From Lysobacter daejeonensis GH1-9 (GTDB lineage: Bacteria > Pseudomonadota > Gammaproteobacteria > Xanthomonadales > Xanthomonadaceae): 64,000 nucleotides of DNA. Where the stretch lies: the NCBI RefSeq assembly GCF_000768355.1, contig NZ_AVPU01000014.1, forward strand, positions 1-64,000, in the 5' to 3' direction. A program made the translations under genes and the position numbers. Of the stretch, positions 54,190-62,803 are shown piece after piece; position 1 is the first letter of the stretch; every line of letters begins with the position of its first letter. Under the pieces are notes generated by a model. That model saw only the letters and a program-made list of their open reading frames with translations. It did not search any database and had not been told where the DNA came from.

Positions 54190-54390
54190 ATGGCCGCCAG
54201 TACGCGTCGAACCCCGCGGTCCAAACAGACCACGTTTCGCCACCTTTGGCTGGCGGGACTCGGTCTGGCAGCGGTGGTCCGCCGTGAGGCGATGGCACTT
54301 CCGCAGCGCGTGTTGGCAGGCGGGAGGCACTGGAAGGACGAAGCGAACAGGCGGCGCCCCGGGGGCGGGGGGCGTCGCGACGGCGACTGA
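54190..54390 (+). CDS. Small basic protein, phasin-like helix
   Basis: The 66-aa product has a hydrophobic helix (FRHLWLAGLGLAAVV) with resemblance to the IWLAGMGAFGRA segment of the phasin at 59 kb, then a basic Gly/Arg tail. AGGGAG lies 8 nt before ATG. It is convergent to the TetR gene with 6 nt between the stops. It may be a mini-phasin or a chance frame; codon use fits a real gene. Confidence 0.5.
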   Translation: MAASTRRTPRSKQTTFRHLWLAGLGLAAVVRREAMALPQRVLAGGRHWKDEANRRRPGGGGRRDGD

Positions 54391-54396
54391 GCGGCG

Positions 54397-55023
54397 TCAG
54401 TCGCGGTAAGCGCGGGTGAGTGTGTGCAGGTGCATCCGCTCGGCATCACGCAGGAACGGCGCGATCAGCATCATCACCTGCACGATGCCCTGGCGGATCG
54501 CGACGTGCTCGTCCTTGTCGCCGCGGGCCGCCGAATAGTTGAGCCAGAAGGTGGCAATCAGCAGCACGTTGGTCGCCGTGGCCGCCAGCTCCTCGGCCGA
54601 GCCGCGCATCACCCCGGCTTTTGACAGGCCGCGAATGACCAGGTGCGCCTGCTCGTCGGCGCGCTTGAGGATGCGGGCGAACCGCAGGCGGAGCCGCCGG
54701 TTGCGGCTCAGTATCTCGACCAGATCCCGGTGCAGGAAGCGGTAGTCCCAGATGCACTCGAACACCATGTGCAGCTGCAACCAGACGTCTTCCAGCCCTG
54801 GCAATCGCCCCTCGGGCGCACCCAGCGCGCTGTCCATGCGCTCCTCGAAGCGCGCGAACAGCTGCTCGATGATGTCGTCCTTGTTGCGGAAGTGGTAGTA
54901 CAGGTTGCCAGGGCTGATCTCCAGCTCGTCTGCGATGTGGTTGGTGGTAACGTTGGGCTCGCCTTGGGCGTTGAACATGCTCAACGCCATATCGAGGATC
55001 TTCTGGCGCGTGTCCCTGGCCAC
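54397..55023 (-). CDS. TetR/AcrR family regulator
   Basis: The 208-aa regulator has the N-terminal helix-turn-helix (VTTNHIADELEISPGNLYYHFRN-type, shown in part: ELEISPGNLYYHFRNKDD) and a ligand-binding C-terminal domain. Its position beside acyl-CoA-binding protein and fatty-acyl reductase genes suggests control of lipid storage or fatty-acid metabolism. It is followed by the ACBP gene upstream on the same strand, 28 nt away. Confidence 0.9.
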   Translation of the reverse strand: MARDTRQKILDMALSMFNAQGEPNVTTNHIADELEISPGNLYYHFRNKDDIIEQLFARFEERMDSALGAPEGRLPGLEDVWLQLHMVFECIWDYRFLHRDLVEILSRNRRLRLRFARILKRADEQAHLVIRGLSKAGVMRGSAEELAATATNVLLIATFWLNYSAARGDKDEHVAIRQGIVQVMMLIAPFLRDAERMHLHTLTRAYRD

Positions 55024-55051
55024 TAAGGCAACGTCCTCTGCGGGTGCGGCG

Positions 55052-55309
55052 TCAGCCGCGTAGTTTCTTCACCAGGTCGACGTACTTCTTCATGGCGTCT
55101 GCCTGGGGTGTGCCCTGGAGCTTGGACCAGGCCTCGTATTTGGCGGTGCCCACGAAATCGAAGAAACCGGGCTTGGGTCCGCTCACATCGCCTTCGGCCC
55201 CCTGCTTGTACAGCGCGTACAGGCGCAGCAGGGTGTCGTTGTCCGGGCGCTCGGCGAGTCCCTTGATGTCTTCGGCGGCTTGCTTGAATGCAGTTTGCAG
55301 GTCCGGCAT
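55052..55309 (-). CDS. acbP: Acyl-CoA-binding protein
   Basis: The 85-aa protein matches ACBP in length and sequence: LQTAFKQAAEDIKGLAERPD, LLRLYALYKQGAEGD and YEAWSKLQGTPQADAMKKYV. It binds long-chain acyl-CoA in the cytosol. GGAGGG precedes ATG 55309. It is divergent from the fatty-acyl reductase gene, so the two probably serve one acyl-CoA pool. Confidence 0.95.
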   Translation of the reverse strand: MPDLQTAFKQAAEDIKGLAERPDNDTLLRLYALYKQGAEGDVSGPKPGFFDFVGTAKYEAWSKLQGTPQADAMKKYVDLVKKLRG

Positions 55310-55514
55310 GGGGCCCTCCCAGGCGCCACGAAGCAGTGGGGTCATCACACCATGCAGGTGGGGGGTGGTCAATACGGCGGGGAATTGTGGGCGCGTCGCC
55401 ACTCTGGCAACGTAGGCGCGACGGCGCCGTGCGTGCCAGCGGGTCCGGGCCGGCGCCGGGCGCGCAAGCCGAATCCGCGATGGAGTGCGCCGGGACCACA
55501 ACCAGGAGAGGGGC

Positions 55515-57506
55515 ATGGGCTATTTCGTCACGGGCGCGACGGGCTTCATCGGGCGCTTTCTGGTCACCAACCTGCTGCTGAAGCGCAAGGGGCCGGTGCA
55601 CGTGCTGGTGCGCAAGGACTCGGTGAAGAAGCTCGAGGCCATCGGCCAGAAGATGGGCTGGGACATGAAACGCGTGGTCGTGGTCGAGGGCGACATGACC
55701 CGCGCCAACTGCGGCGTTGCGCCGGCCAAGGTGAAGGCGCTGCAGGGCAAGGTGAAGCACTTCTTCCATCTGGCCGCCATCTATGACCTCACCGCCAGTG
55801 CAGAGTCGCAGCGCGCAGCGAACATCGAAGGCACGGCGCATGCATTGGACCTGGCCGCCGCGATCAAGGCAGGCTGCTTCCATCACACCAGCTCCATCGC
55901 CGCGGCGGGCCTGTATCCCGGCGTGTTCCGCGAGGATATGTTCGAGGAAGCCGAGGGCTTGGACGATCCGTACCTGCGGACCAAGCACGAGTCCGAGGGC
56001 CTGGTGCGTGCGGAAAAACGCATCAAATGGCGCATCTACCGCCCCGGCATGGTGGTGGGCCACTCGCAGACCGGCGAGATGGACAAGATCGACGGACCCT
56101 ATTATTTCTTCACCTTCCTCAAGCGGCTGCGCGAGATGCTGCCGCCATGGATGCCTACGCTGGGCCTGGAAGGCGGTCGCATCAATATCGTGCCGGTGGA
56201 TTTCGTTGCCGATGCGATGGACCACATCGCGCACAAGCCCAAACTCGACGGCCATTGCTTCCACCTGACCGATCCCGAACCGATGCGCGTGGGTGAGGTG
56301 CTCAACACCTTCGCCCGTGCCGGCCATGCGCCGGAGATGACCATGCGCATCGATGCGCGCATGTTTGCCTTCATCCCGGGGGGCGTGCGCATGGCGGTGG
56401 GCAGCCTGCCGCCGGTGCGGCGCTTTGTGGGCATGCTGCTGCGCGACTTCAAGGTGCCCAAGGAAACGCTGAAGTTCCTGACCTACCCGACGCGTTTCGA
56501 CAACCGCGAAGCGGAGCGGGCACTGAAAGGCAGCGGGATCAGCGTGCCCCGATTGGACACCTACGCCTGGCGCCTGTGGGACTACTGGGAGCGGTATCTG
56601 GATCCGGACCTGTTCATTGACCGGTCGCTCAAGGGCAAGGTCAAGGGCAAGGTGGTGGTGATCACCGGTGGCTCCTCGGGCATTGGCCTGACCACCGCGC
56701 AGAAGGTCGCCGCCGCGGGTGCGACCACGGTCATCGTGGCGCGTGGCGAAGAGGAGCTGTTCAAGGCCCGCGACGAGATGAAGGCCGCCGGCGGCAAGGT
56801 GTTTGCCTACACGGCGGACCTGTCGGATATGGCCGATTGCGACCGGCTGGTGAAGACCGTGCTGGAAGAACACGGCAGGGTCGACATCCTGATCAACAAC
56901 GCGGGGCGCTCGATCCGCCGTTCGATCGAGCTTTCCTACGACCGCTTCCATGATTTCGAGCGGACCATGCAACTCAATTATTTCGGCAGCCTGCGCCTGA
57001 TCATGGGCTTCCTGCCTGGCATGACCGAGCGCCGCCGGGGGCACATCATCAACATCAGCTCCATTGGCGTGCTGGCCAACTCGCCGCGCTTCTCGGCGTA
57101 CGTGGCATCGAAGGCAGCCCTGGATGCCTGGAGCCGATGCGCGCAGGGTGAACTGTCGGGCAAGGGCATCTGCTTCACCACGGTCAACATGCCGCTGGTG
57201 AAGACGCCGATGATCGCGCCGACCAAGATGTACGACAGCGTGCCCACGCTGACCCCGGATGAGGCGGCGGACCTGGTGGTGAAGGGCATCATTGAGCGCC
57301 CCAGTCGCATCGCAACGCGCCTGGGCATCTTTGCCTCGCTGATTAACGCGCTGGCGCCCAAGGCCTACGAGGTGGTGATGAATACTGCGTTCGAACTGTT
57401 CCCGGACTCGGCCGCGGCCAAGGGCGACAGGAAGGCGCTCAAGGATGAGCAGCCGAGCCATGAGCAGATTGCGTTTGCCTCGCTGATGCGTGGGGTGCAT
57501 TGGTAG
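55515..57506 (+). CDS. Two-domain SDR, fatty acyl-CoA reductase-like
   Basis: The 663-aa protein has an N-terminal extended SDR/thioester-reductase domain (VTGATGFIGRFLV; YLRTKHESEG with Tyr/Lys) and a C-terminal classical SDR domain (ITGGSSGIGLTTAQK; NNAGRSIRRS; YVASKAALDAW). This two-domain layout and length match the Marinobacter fatty acyl-CoA reductase and its mycobacterial relatives, which reduce acyl-CoA to fatty alcohol in two NADPH steps. Wax-ester or ether-lipid precursor synthesis is likely. Substrate is inferred, not seen. Confidence 0.85.
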   Translation: MGYFVTGATGFIGRFLVTNLLLKRKGPVHVLVRKDSVKKLEAIGQKMGWDMKRVVVVEGDMTRANCGVAPAKVKALQGKVKHFFHLAAIYDLTASAESQRAANIEGTAHALDLAAAIKAGCFHHTSSIAAAGLYPGVFREDMFEEAEGLDDPYLRTKHESEGLVRAEKRIKWRIYRPGMVVGHSQTGEMDKIDGPYYFFTFLKRLREMLPPWMPTLGLEGGRINIVPVDFVADAMDHIAHKPKLDGHCFHLTDPEPMRVGEVLNTFARAGHAPEMTMRIDARMFAFIPGGVRMAVGSLPPVRRFVGMLLRDFKVPKETLKFLTYPTRFDNREAERALKGSGISVPRLDTYAWRLWDYWERYLDPDLFIDRSLKGKVKGKVVVITGGSSGIGLTTAQKVAAAGATTVIVARGEEELFKARDEMKAAGGKVFAYTADLSDMADCDRLVKTVLEEHGRVDILINNAGRSIRRSIELSYDRFHDFERTMQLNYFGSLRLIMGFLPGMTERRRGHIINISSIGVLANSPRFSAYVASKAALDAWSRCAQGELSGKGICFTTVNMPLVKTPMIAPTKMYDSVPTLTPDEAADLVVKGIIERPSRIATRLGIFASLINALAPKAYEVVMNTAFELFPDSAAAKGDRKALKDEQPSHEQIAFASLMRGVHW

Positions 57507-57555
57507 GCAAAGGGCTCCCGGGCGCGCGGGTGTAACGGGTAGCTGTTGAAGCGCG

Positions 57556-57589
57556 AAAGGCCGCCGGGGTTGCCGGCGGCCTTTCTGGT
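57556..57589. terminator. Bidirectional terminator
   Basis: AAAGGCCGCCGG and CCGGCGGCCTTT form a 12-bp stem with a 5-nt loop. The T-run serves the fatty-acyl reductase (plus strand) and the A-run serves the convergent Mrr-like gene. Confidence 0.82.
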
Positions 57590-57612
57590 GTTTGAAGCGC
57601 TGCGGATCTACC

Positions 57613-58587
57613 TCAGAAGGTGGCGCACTGCAGGAAGCGCACGCGCGCTTCGCTGCCCGCGGGCGGCTGCAGGTGCAGGCGCGAGGTGCGGACCGCGTCG
57701 AAGTGCTTGACCACCGCGCAGATCTCGTCGACCCGCTGCTGGTTGGCATCCTCGGTTAGTTGCACCATCAGGGTCGAGCGGGTGGACCAGAACACCGACT
57801 CAATGCCGGGCAGGCCGCCGACCTCCTCAATGACCTGTTTGCGCTGATCGGCCTCGGGCATGGTGGAAACGCTGACGGTCGGTGCGATCGCAGGGGCAGG
57901 GGCGGCACTCGGGCTCGTCGGAGGGGGGGCGGAAGTCGGTGTGCTGACCGGCTGGGCCGAAGCCAGCGGGCCGGCTGCGGCGGTCTCCTTTGCGGTCCGA
58001 CTGCCTTCGGGCGCAAGCAGCATGGCCAGGCCAAAGCCCACCACCAGTGCCCCGAGCCAGCCCAGTGCAGCGGTTCGCGTGATCTGCGCCCTGGCTCTTT
58101 CGTGCAATCCGTTGTGCACGCTGGGAGGCAACAATGGATCGATCAAGGGCCACAACGCGTGCCCATCGAGCATGTCGACGTGACCGGCGAGCTTTCGCGC
58201 GGAAGGTTCGATGTTGCCCAGCGTGACCAGGATGCCGCCGGCCGCACCATTGAGGCGAATCGCGTCGGTGAGCTCGCCGACCTGGGTGCCGGTGACGCGT
58301 GTTTTGGGGCCTTGCTTGCAGCTCAGCAACCAGGTCTGGCCACCCCGGGTGAGGCGCAGGTCGGTCTGTTCGGGGTTGTGTTCGTCGGGGTGGGCCTCGA
58401 AGCCCTGCGCCTGCAGCGCTTCGATCACGAAACGGGAGAATTCGCGCCAGCGCATGCCGGCCAGCGTGGCAATACCGCCGGCCACGATCAGTTGACGTTG
58501 CTTGACCAGCCAGAGGTACGCCATGAAGCCGCCGCCCAGCACGATGGCGACCACGAGCACGATGGCAATAAACGACGCGTTGAGCAT
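57613..58587 (-). CDS. Membrane-anchored Mrr/restriction-endonuclease-fold protein
   Basis: The 324-aa protein has a helix at about 5-28. A restriction-like domain follows (WREFSRFVIEALQAQGF, DLRLTRGGQTWLLSCKQGPK, the last giving the K of the PD-(D/E)xK core), then a second membrane helix near 185-205 and a Pro/Ala-rich linker to a C-terminal SPOR- or BON-like domain. Relatives are often annotated as Mrr-type but act at membranes in an unknown way. Start is ATG 58587 or a GTG six nt upstream. Confidence 0.75.
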   Translation of the reverse strand: MLNASFIAIVLVVAIVLGGGFMAYLWLVKQRQLIVAGGIATLAGMRWREFSRFVIEALQAQGFEAHPDEHNPEQTDLRLTRGGQTWLLSCKQGPKTRVTGTQVGELTDAIRLNGAAGGILVTLGNIEPSARKLAGHVDMLDGHALWPLIDPLLPPSVHNGLHERARAQITRTAALGWLGALVVGFGLAMLLAPEGSRTAKETAAAGPLASAQPVSTPTSAPPPTSPSAAPAPAIAPTVSVSTMPEADQRKQVIEEVGGLPGIESVFWSTRSTLMVQLTEDANQQRVDEICAVVKHFDAVRTSRLHLQPPAGSEARVRFLQCATF

Positions 58588-58702
58588 TCCCACCCCGGAG
58601 TAGACACCCAGTCGCGCACTATACGTGTCCGACGTTATGGCGTTCAGTGCCGGTGGGCACAGGAAACCCGTGACCGCGGTCGGGGGATTGGTGGCGCAAG
58701 GG

Positions 58703-58760
58703 GCCCGCCAGTCCTTAACCGTAAGGGGAGGGGAGCAAACGGTAGGCGGGACTGGCGGGC
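58703..58760. repeat. Long inverted repeat between the phasin and Mrr-like genes
   Basis: GCCCGCCAGTCC (58703-58714) and GGACTGGCGGGC (58749-58760) are perfect 12-bp complements with a 34-nt loop. The loop holds a smaller hairpin (CCTTA/TAAGG). Another 8-bp hairpin, GGCATGCG/CGCATGCC, is at 58768-58788. No T-run follows. Confidence 0.75.
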
Positions 58761-58801
58761 TTGATCGGGCATGCGGTCAACGCATGCCGGGCGGCCTTGC
58801 T

Positions 58802-59383
58802 TTACGGGCTGGACGGCTTCGCCGGCGTGGCGGCCGACTTGCGGGCGCGCGGGGCGGTAGCCTTCTTCGTGGCTTTTTTCGCCGGGGCGGATGCGGCCTT
58901 GGTCGCGGTCTTGGCGGCGCGCTTGGCCGGGGCCTTGGCAGCCGGAGCCGGCTTGGTTGACTGGCGCAATTGCGTGGTCAGCGCATCGACACGGCGACTG
59001 AGTTCGTTGAGGTCGTCGCGGCCCGGCACTCCCAGCTTGTTCATCGCCCGCTGCACGCGGTCCTCGAACACCTTTTCCAGGCGATCCCAGGTGTCGGCCG
59101 CGCGCTCGCGGGCGTTGCCGACCTTGGTCTCCACGGCGTCGCGTACCGCATCGGCCTGGCCACCGGCCAGCTTGCGCGCGGTTTGTTCCAGGTTGAGGCC
59201 TTCCTTGACCAGCGCCTCGAACAGCTTGGTGCCCTCGCTCTGCGCGCGTCCGAAGGCCCCCATGCCGGCCAACCAGATCTGCTGTGCGGACTCGCTGATC
59301 GTCTTGGTCAAGCCCTCGGCCGAGTGCGTTGCGCCGGCCTTCTTGGCAGTGGACTTCTTCGCGGACTTCTTGAACGTGGCCAT
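58802..59383 (-). CDS. phaF: Phasin family protein (PHA granule)
   Basis: The 193-aa protein begins with a Lys-rich segment. The phasin domain follows (AQQIWLAGMGAFGRAQSEG, FEALVKEGLNLEQ) with heptad helices, and the C-terminus is Ala/Lys/Pro-rich (KAPAKRAAKTA, PAKKATKK), like the DNA-binding tail of PhaF/PhaI-type phasins. It should coat PHA granules and link them to the nucleoid. GAGGG precedes the ATG. Confidence 0.9.
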   Translation of the reverse strand: MATFKKSAKKSTAKKAGATHSAEGLTKTISESAQQIWLAGMGAFGRAQSEGTKLFEALVKEGLNLEQTARKLAGGQADAVRDAVETKVGNARERAADTWDRLEKVFEDRVQRAMNKLGVPGRDDLNELSRRVDALTTQLRQSTKPAPAAKAPAKRAAKTATKAASAPAKKATKKATAPRARKSAATPAKPSSP

Positions 59384-59440
59384 GGGGCCCTCAAGGGATG
59401 GGTGGGTTGTGTTCCAAGATGCGCCGCGGGTCTAGAGCTT

Positions 59441-60685
59441 TCACACCATGCCAGAGGTCGCACGCTGCTCCAACTCGTCCAGTGCCCGTCGCAGCCGCGC
59501 GGTGGCATCCGAATCGCGCGAGGCGGGCGGGAGGCCGTCGAAGATCGAGCGGCGCGGTTGGTTGACCACGCCCTCACGCAGCGCCAGACCATGGGCCGCC
59601 AGCATGGGGCGCAGGATCTCGGCGCGCCGGCGCAGGTCGGCGAGCGTGTTGCGGTAGCCGATCTGTGCGATGCGCGCCCGCGCGGAGAAACTGAAGGCGT
59701 TGGTAAAGAACATTTCGCCGTCCCGGGCGTTGGGCTCGAAGATCAGCTGGTCGATGTTGGGGTATTGGGTGGCGTACTTGGCCAGGCCCACCTGCATGCG
59801 CGACTGGAGCAGGGTGCGGAACGTCTGCGAGAGCACGGCGGGCAGGCCGCCGCGGGCGAGGCGCCCGGAATGGCCAGCACCGGCCTCCAGGCCCTGGTCC
59901 TCGCTCTGCGCATTGAACGGCACCAGCGGGTTGACGCCGATCAGCAGGTCGATGTCCTGCTCCAGCACAACCGAGGCGTGCATGGTGCGGCGAAGGGCAC
60001 CATCGACAAAGCTGCGGCCACGGATCTGCACGGGCGGATACAGGCCGGGCAGGGCGGCGCTGGCCTGCACGGCCTTGGAGATGGGTACATCGCGCCATTG
60101 TTCACTGCCAAAGCGGACCGCCTCGCCGTTGTCCAGGTCCACCGCGATCACGTACAGCGGCACGTCCAGCTTGCGGAAGTCGTTGGTACGTCCGCGGCGG
60201 GTCAAGACGTCGCGCAGGAAGTGCTCGACTTGGGCATTGTCGAACAGTCCGGTGGGCACCAGGCCGCCGAAGCGCATGATGAAGTTGGACCAACCTGTGC
60301 CCCACGGTGCGTGCTGCATGTCGCCCCACCACTTGCGGGCGATGCGGGGCAGGGCTGCGGCGCGACGCATGTACTCGGCCACGGCGGGGCGCATGAAGTC
60401 GGAAGGGCGGAACACCGCGTCGTAGCTGTCGCCGGTGATGAAGATGCGGCAGATCTCCTCCGTGCGCATGCGGTTGGCGAGGCCGGCGGCGAGGAAGGCT
60501 CCGCTGCTGACGCCGACGTAGCAGTCCATGCGGTTGAGGTCCAGGCCTTCGATGGCCTCGTCCAGCGCGCGTAGGGCGCCGAGCTCGTACATGCTGCCGA
60601 TGGGCCCGCCGCCGGCAATGGCCAGGCCGATGCGGGGCTTGCCGTGGGGGGCGCGGCGTTCGCGGGCGGTGTGGAGTGACAGCAT
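59441..60685 (-). CDS. Patatin-like phospholipase
   Basis: The product is 414 aa from ATG 60685. It has the oxyanion motif AGGGPIGSMYELG, the nucleophile motif GVSSG and a DGALRR segment with the catalytic Asp. It hydrolyses acyl-lipids; some patatin-like proteins act as intracellular PHA depolymerases. The TTG 39 nt upstream is a less likely start. It is 57 nt from the phasin start on the same strand. Confidence 0.85.
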   Translation of the reverse strand: MLSLHTARERRAPHGKPRIGLAIAGGGPIGSMYELGALRALDEAIEGLDLNRMDCYVGVSSGAFLAAGLANRMRTEEICRIFITGDSYDAVFRPSDFMRPAVAEYMRRAAALPRIARKWWGDMQHAPWGTGWSNFIMRFGGLVPTGLFDNAQVEHFLRDVLTRRGRTNDFRKLDVPLYVIAVDLDNGEAVRFGSEQWRDVPISKAVQASAALPGLYPPVQIRGRSFVDGALRRTMHASVVLEQDIDLLIGVNPLVPFNAQSEDQGLEAGAGHSGRLARGGLPAVLSQTFRTLLQSRMQVGLAKYATQYPNIDQLIFEPNARDGEMFFTNAFSFSARARIAQIGYRNTLADLRRRAEILRPMLAAHGLALREGVVNQPRRSIFDGLPPASRDSDATARLRRALDELEQRATSGMV

Positions 60686-60873
60686 GCGCAGCGGTACGGA
60701 GGGTTTGGCCCGAGTGTAGCCCAATCATGGACAAGGCCTGTGGCGGCGGCGTCACGGCCTGTGGCAACCGCGCCGGCCCTGGGGCAGTTCATCGGCAGGC
60801 CCTAGCGCAACGTGGCCGAAAGGGGACTCGGCGAGGTTGCGGCCGGGCAACCGGGCACCCGATCATCCGAGGC

Positions 60874-61587
60874 ATGGCCCGAACCCGCGATCTGTCCGTC
60901 CGGCTCCCCGACCTGTTGCAGCGCCACCAGCGGTTGACCAACCCGGTACTCGAAGCGCGCAACCGGCTGCGCTGGCTACCCGAGTTGCGACGATGGCAGG
61001 CAGAGCGCTTGCGCCGCAGTTTCGCTCACTTCCTGGAGAACCCTCGCCACCGTGCGGCGGCCGAATTCTTCCTCAGCGACGTCTATGGCGACCACGACTT
61101 CAGCCGGCGCGATGCCGACATCGCCCGTGTCGTGCCGCTGATGCAGAAGCTGTTGCCGGACACGTTGCTGGCCAGCGTGGCGGATGCGGTCGAATTGGGT
61201 TTGTTGACCCACGCCTTCGACCTGCGCATGGCTGAGGTGTTGGAAAACCTCGCGCCCGGGCGCAAACGGCTGGATGATGCGCTTTACGGTGAGGCCTACC
61301 GCGCGAGCGGCTTGCCCCGGCTGCGCAGTCACCAGATTGACCTGATCGCCCGCGTGGGCAAGGACTTGGGACGGGGCTTGAAATTGCCTGGGGTCCGCAT
61401 GTTGTTGAAGCTGTCCCGCGGGCCCGCGACGGCTGCCGGGCTGGCGGAGTTGCAAGGGTTTCTGGAGCGTGGCGTGGACGCCTTTGCGCGGTTGGGCGAC
61501 CCGGCGGCGTTCGTCGCCGAGATCGAGCAGGACGAGCGCGCACTGTCACGCCGGCTGTTTGCTGGCGATCCCCGGACGCCGGGTTGA
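60874..61587 (+). CDS. FFLEE-motif-type protein
   Basis: The 237-aa protein has the segment AAEFFLSDVYGDHDFSRRD typical of the FFLEE-motif family, and is otherwise helical with no signal peptide. The family occurs in gammaproteobacteria near fatty-acid and PHA genes; function is unknown. ATG 60874 starts the conserved region. Confidence 0.78.
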   Translation: MARTRDLSVRLPDLLQRHQRLTNPVLEARNRLRWLPELRRWQAERLRRSFAHFLENPRHRAAAEFFLSDVYGDHDFSRRDADIARVVPLMQKLLPDTLLASVADAVELGLLTHAFDLRMAEVLENLAPGRKRLDDALYGEAYRASGLPRLRSHQIDLIARVGKDLGRGLKLPGVRMLLKLSRGPATAAGLAELQGFLERGVDAFARLGDPAAFVAEIEQDERALSRRLFAGDPRTPG

Positions 61588-61636
61588 ATCGGGCGGCCTT
61601 GCTTGCGTGGACGTGGCGCGCGGTTTTGCCGATGCG

Positions 61637-61912
61637 TCAGGCGAAGCGCTCGTCCAGTACCCGGCGGATCTCCGCTTCAATCGGGCCTTTCAACGCGCCC
61701 AACAGGAAACCCAGCTTGGCGGTGACGTGCACGTTGCCGGGCTGCAGCACAATGTGCCCATCCACGCCACTGCGGGTGAAATGCAGCAGGTCGCCGTCCC
61801 AATGGTGGTCCACGCCGAATCGCTCGTGCAGCTTCGCGGCCACTTCCTCGACGACGGCGCGGGCTTTGGCTGGCGGCAGCTTGTGGGCGTGATCGATGGC
61901 GATGTGCGACAT
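61637..61912 (-). CDS. Polyhydroxyalkanoic acid system family protein
   Basis: The 91-aa protein matches the PHA granule-associated family (PHA_gran_rgn): ARAVVEEVAAKLHERFGVDHHW, FTRSGVDGHI and AKLGFLLGALKGPIEAEI. GGAG precedes ATG 61912. It supports a PHA or lipid-granule role for the region, although no PHA synthase is in the window. Confidence 0.9.
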   Translation of the reverse strand: MSHIAIDHAHKLPPAKARAVVEEVAAKLHERFGVDHHWDGDLLHFTRSGVDGHIVLQPGNVHVTAKLGFLLGALKGPIEAEIRRVLDERFA

Positions 61913-61996
61913 GCGGGGACTCCAAGGGGTGCGTGAGTATTGTGGCGGCCCTTGCAGGTGCTTCCAAGTGGCCATGCCGTGCTAGATTTCCCGCAC

Positions 61997-62803
61997 GTGA
62001 CTGCCCCAAGACTCCGCTTCCCCCATCGTGACCACCTCGACCTGGTGCTGACACCGGGCGTGCATGCCGTTGGCCTCGACGCCGACGGTCGCCCGCGCCC
62101 GGTCGAAAGCGGTGTCGATGCGCGGGTGCAGTTCTGCGTGGACCGACGCGGCATCTGGCTGCAACTGCGCGAAGGCTCGCGCGGGGTTCACGTCAACGGG
62201 CGACCCGTGCGCCGGATGGCCATGCTGCGGCCGGGCGATGCGATCTTCTTCGAAGGCCAGTTGCTGCAGTTGCTGGGCACGGAGCCCTTGCCCGCACCTC
62301 GGGAGACCGTCCAAACCGACGGACAGGGACATGCCGTGCTGCGTGGCGTGGGTGGCACCCACCACGGTCGCGCCTTTCCGCTGGACCGCCCGCGCATGGT
62401 GGGCCGCAGCGCGGACTCGGACATCGTCATCACCGACCACGATTTCGCCGAACGGCACGCGCGCCTGGAGCCGCATCCCAATGGCATCGTGTTGCGCGAC
62501 ATGGGCTCGGAGACCGGGAGCACGGTCAACGGACATCCGGTCCGTCACGCGCTGCTGCGGGTAGGCGACCAGGTGGTCTTCGACACCACGCATCGGTTCG
62601 TGGTTGAAGCACCGCTGCGGGCGCTTGCCGAGACGTTGCCGGATTCGGAGCTGCTGGAGTCGGACGAAGCGGCGCCGGTGTTGATCAATACGGGACGGCG
62701 GGCGACGCTGTCGACCTCGGTGCGGCGTATCCCCTGGCTGTTGCTGGCCGCGCTGATGCTGGCCACCCTGCTTAGCTTGCTGCTGCTTTTTGGCGCGCGC
62801 TGA
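61997..62803 (+). CDS. FHA-domain protein with C-terminal membrane anchor
   Basis: The product is 268 aa from GTG 61997. It has a first degenerate FHA-like fold (GSRGVHVNGRPV) and a second canonical one (MVGRSADSDIVI, ERHARLEPH, GSETGSTVNG). A C-terminal helix (IPWLLLAALMLATLLSLLLL) anchors it. FHA domains bind phospho-Thr; the partner kinase is not in the window. It overlaps the convergent msrQ by 32 nt. The start is uncertain. Confidence 0.82.
   Translation: MTAPRLRFPHRDHLDLVLTPGVHAVGLDADGRPRPVESGVDARVQFCVDRRGIWLQLREGSRGVHVNGRPVRRMAMLRPGDAIFFEGQLLQLLGTEPLPAPRETVQTDGQGHAVLRGVGGTHHGRAFPLDRPRMVGRSADSDIVITDHDFAERHARLEPHPNGIVLRDMGSETGSTVNGHPVRHALLRVGDQVVFDTTHRFVVEAPLRALAETLPDSELLESDEAAPVLINTGRRATLSTSVRRIPWLLLAALMLATLLSLLLLFGAR

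Noticed and set aside
55023-57749. 908-codon minus-strand open frame
   Set aside because: Antisense to the fatty-acyl reductase through most of its length; only its last part, in another frame, overlaps the genuine acyl-CoA-binding protein gene.
58970-60574. 534-codon plus-strand open frame
   Set aside because: Antisense to the phasin and patatin genes, which have recognisable motifs and starts.
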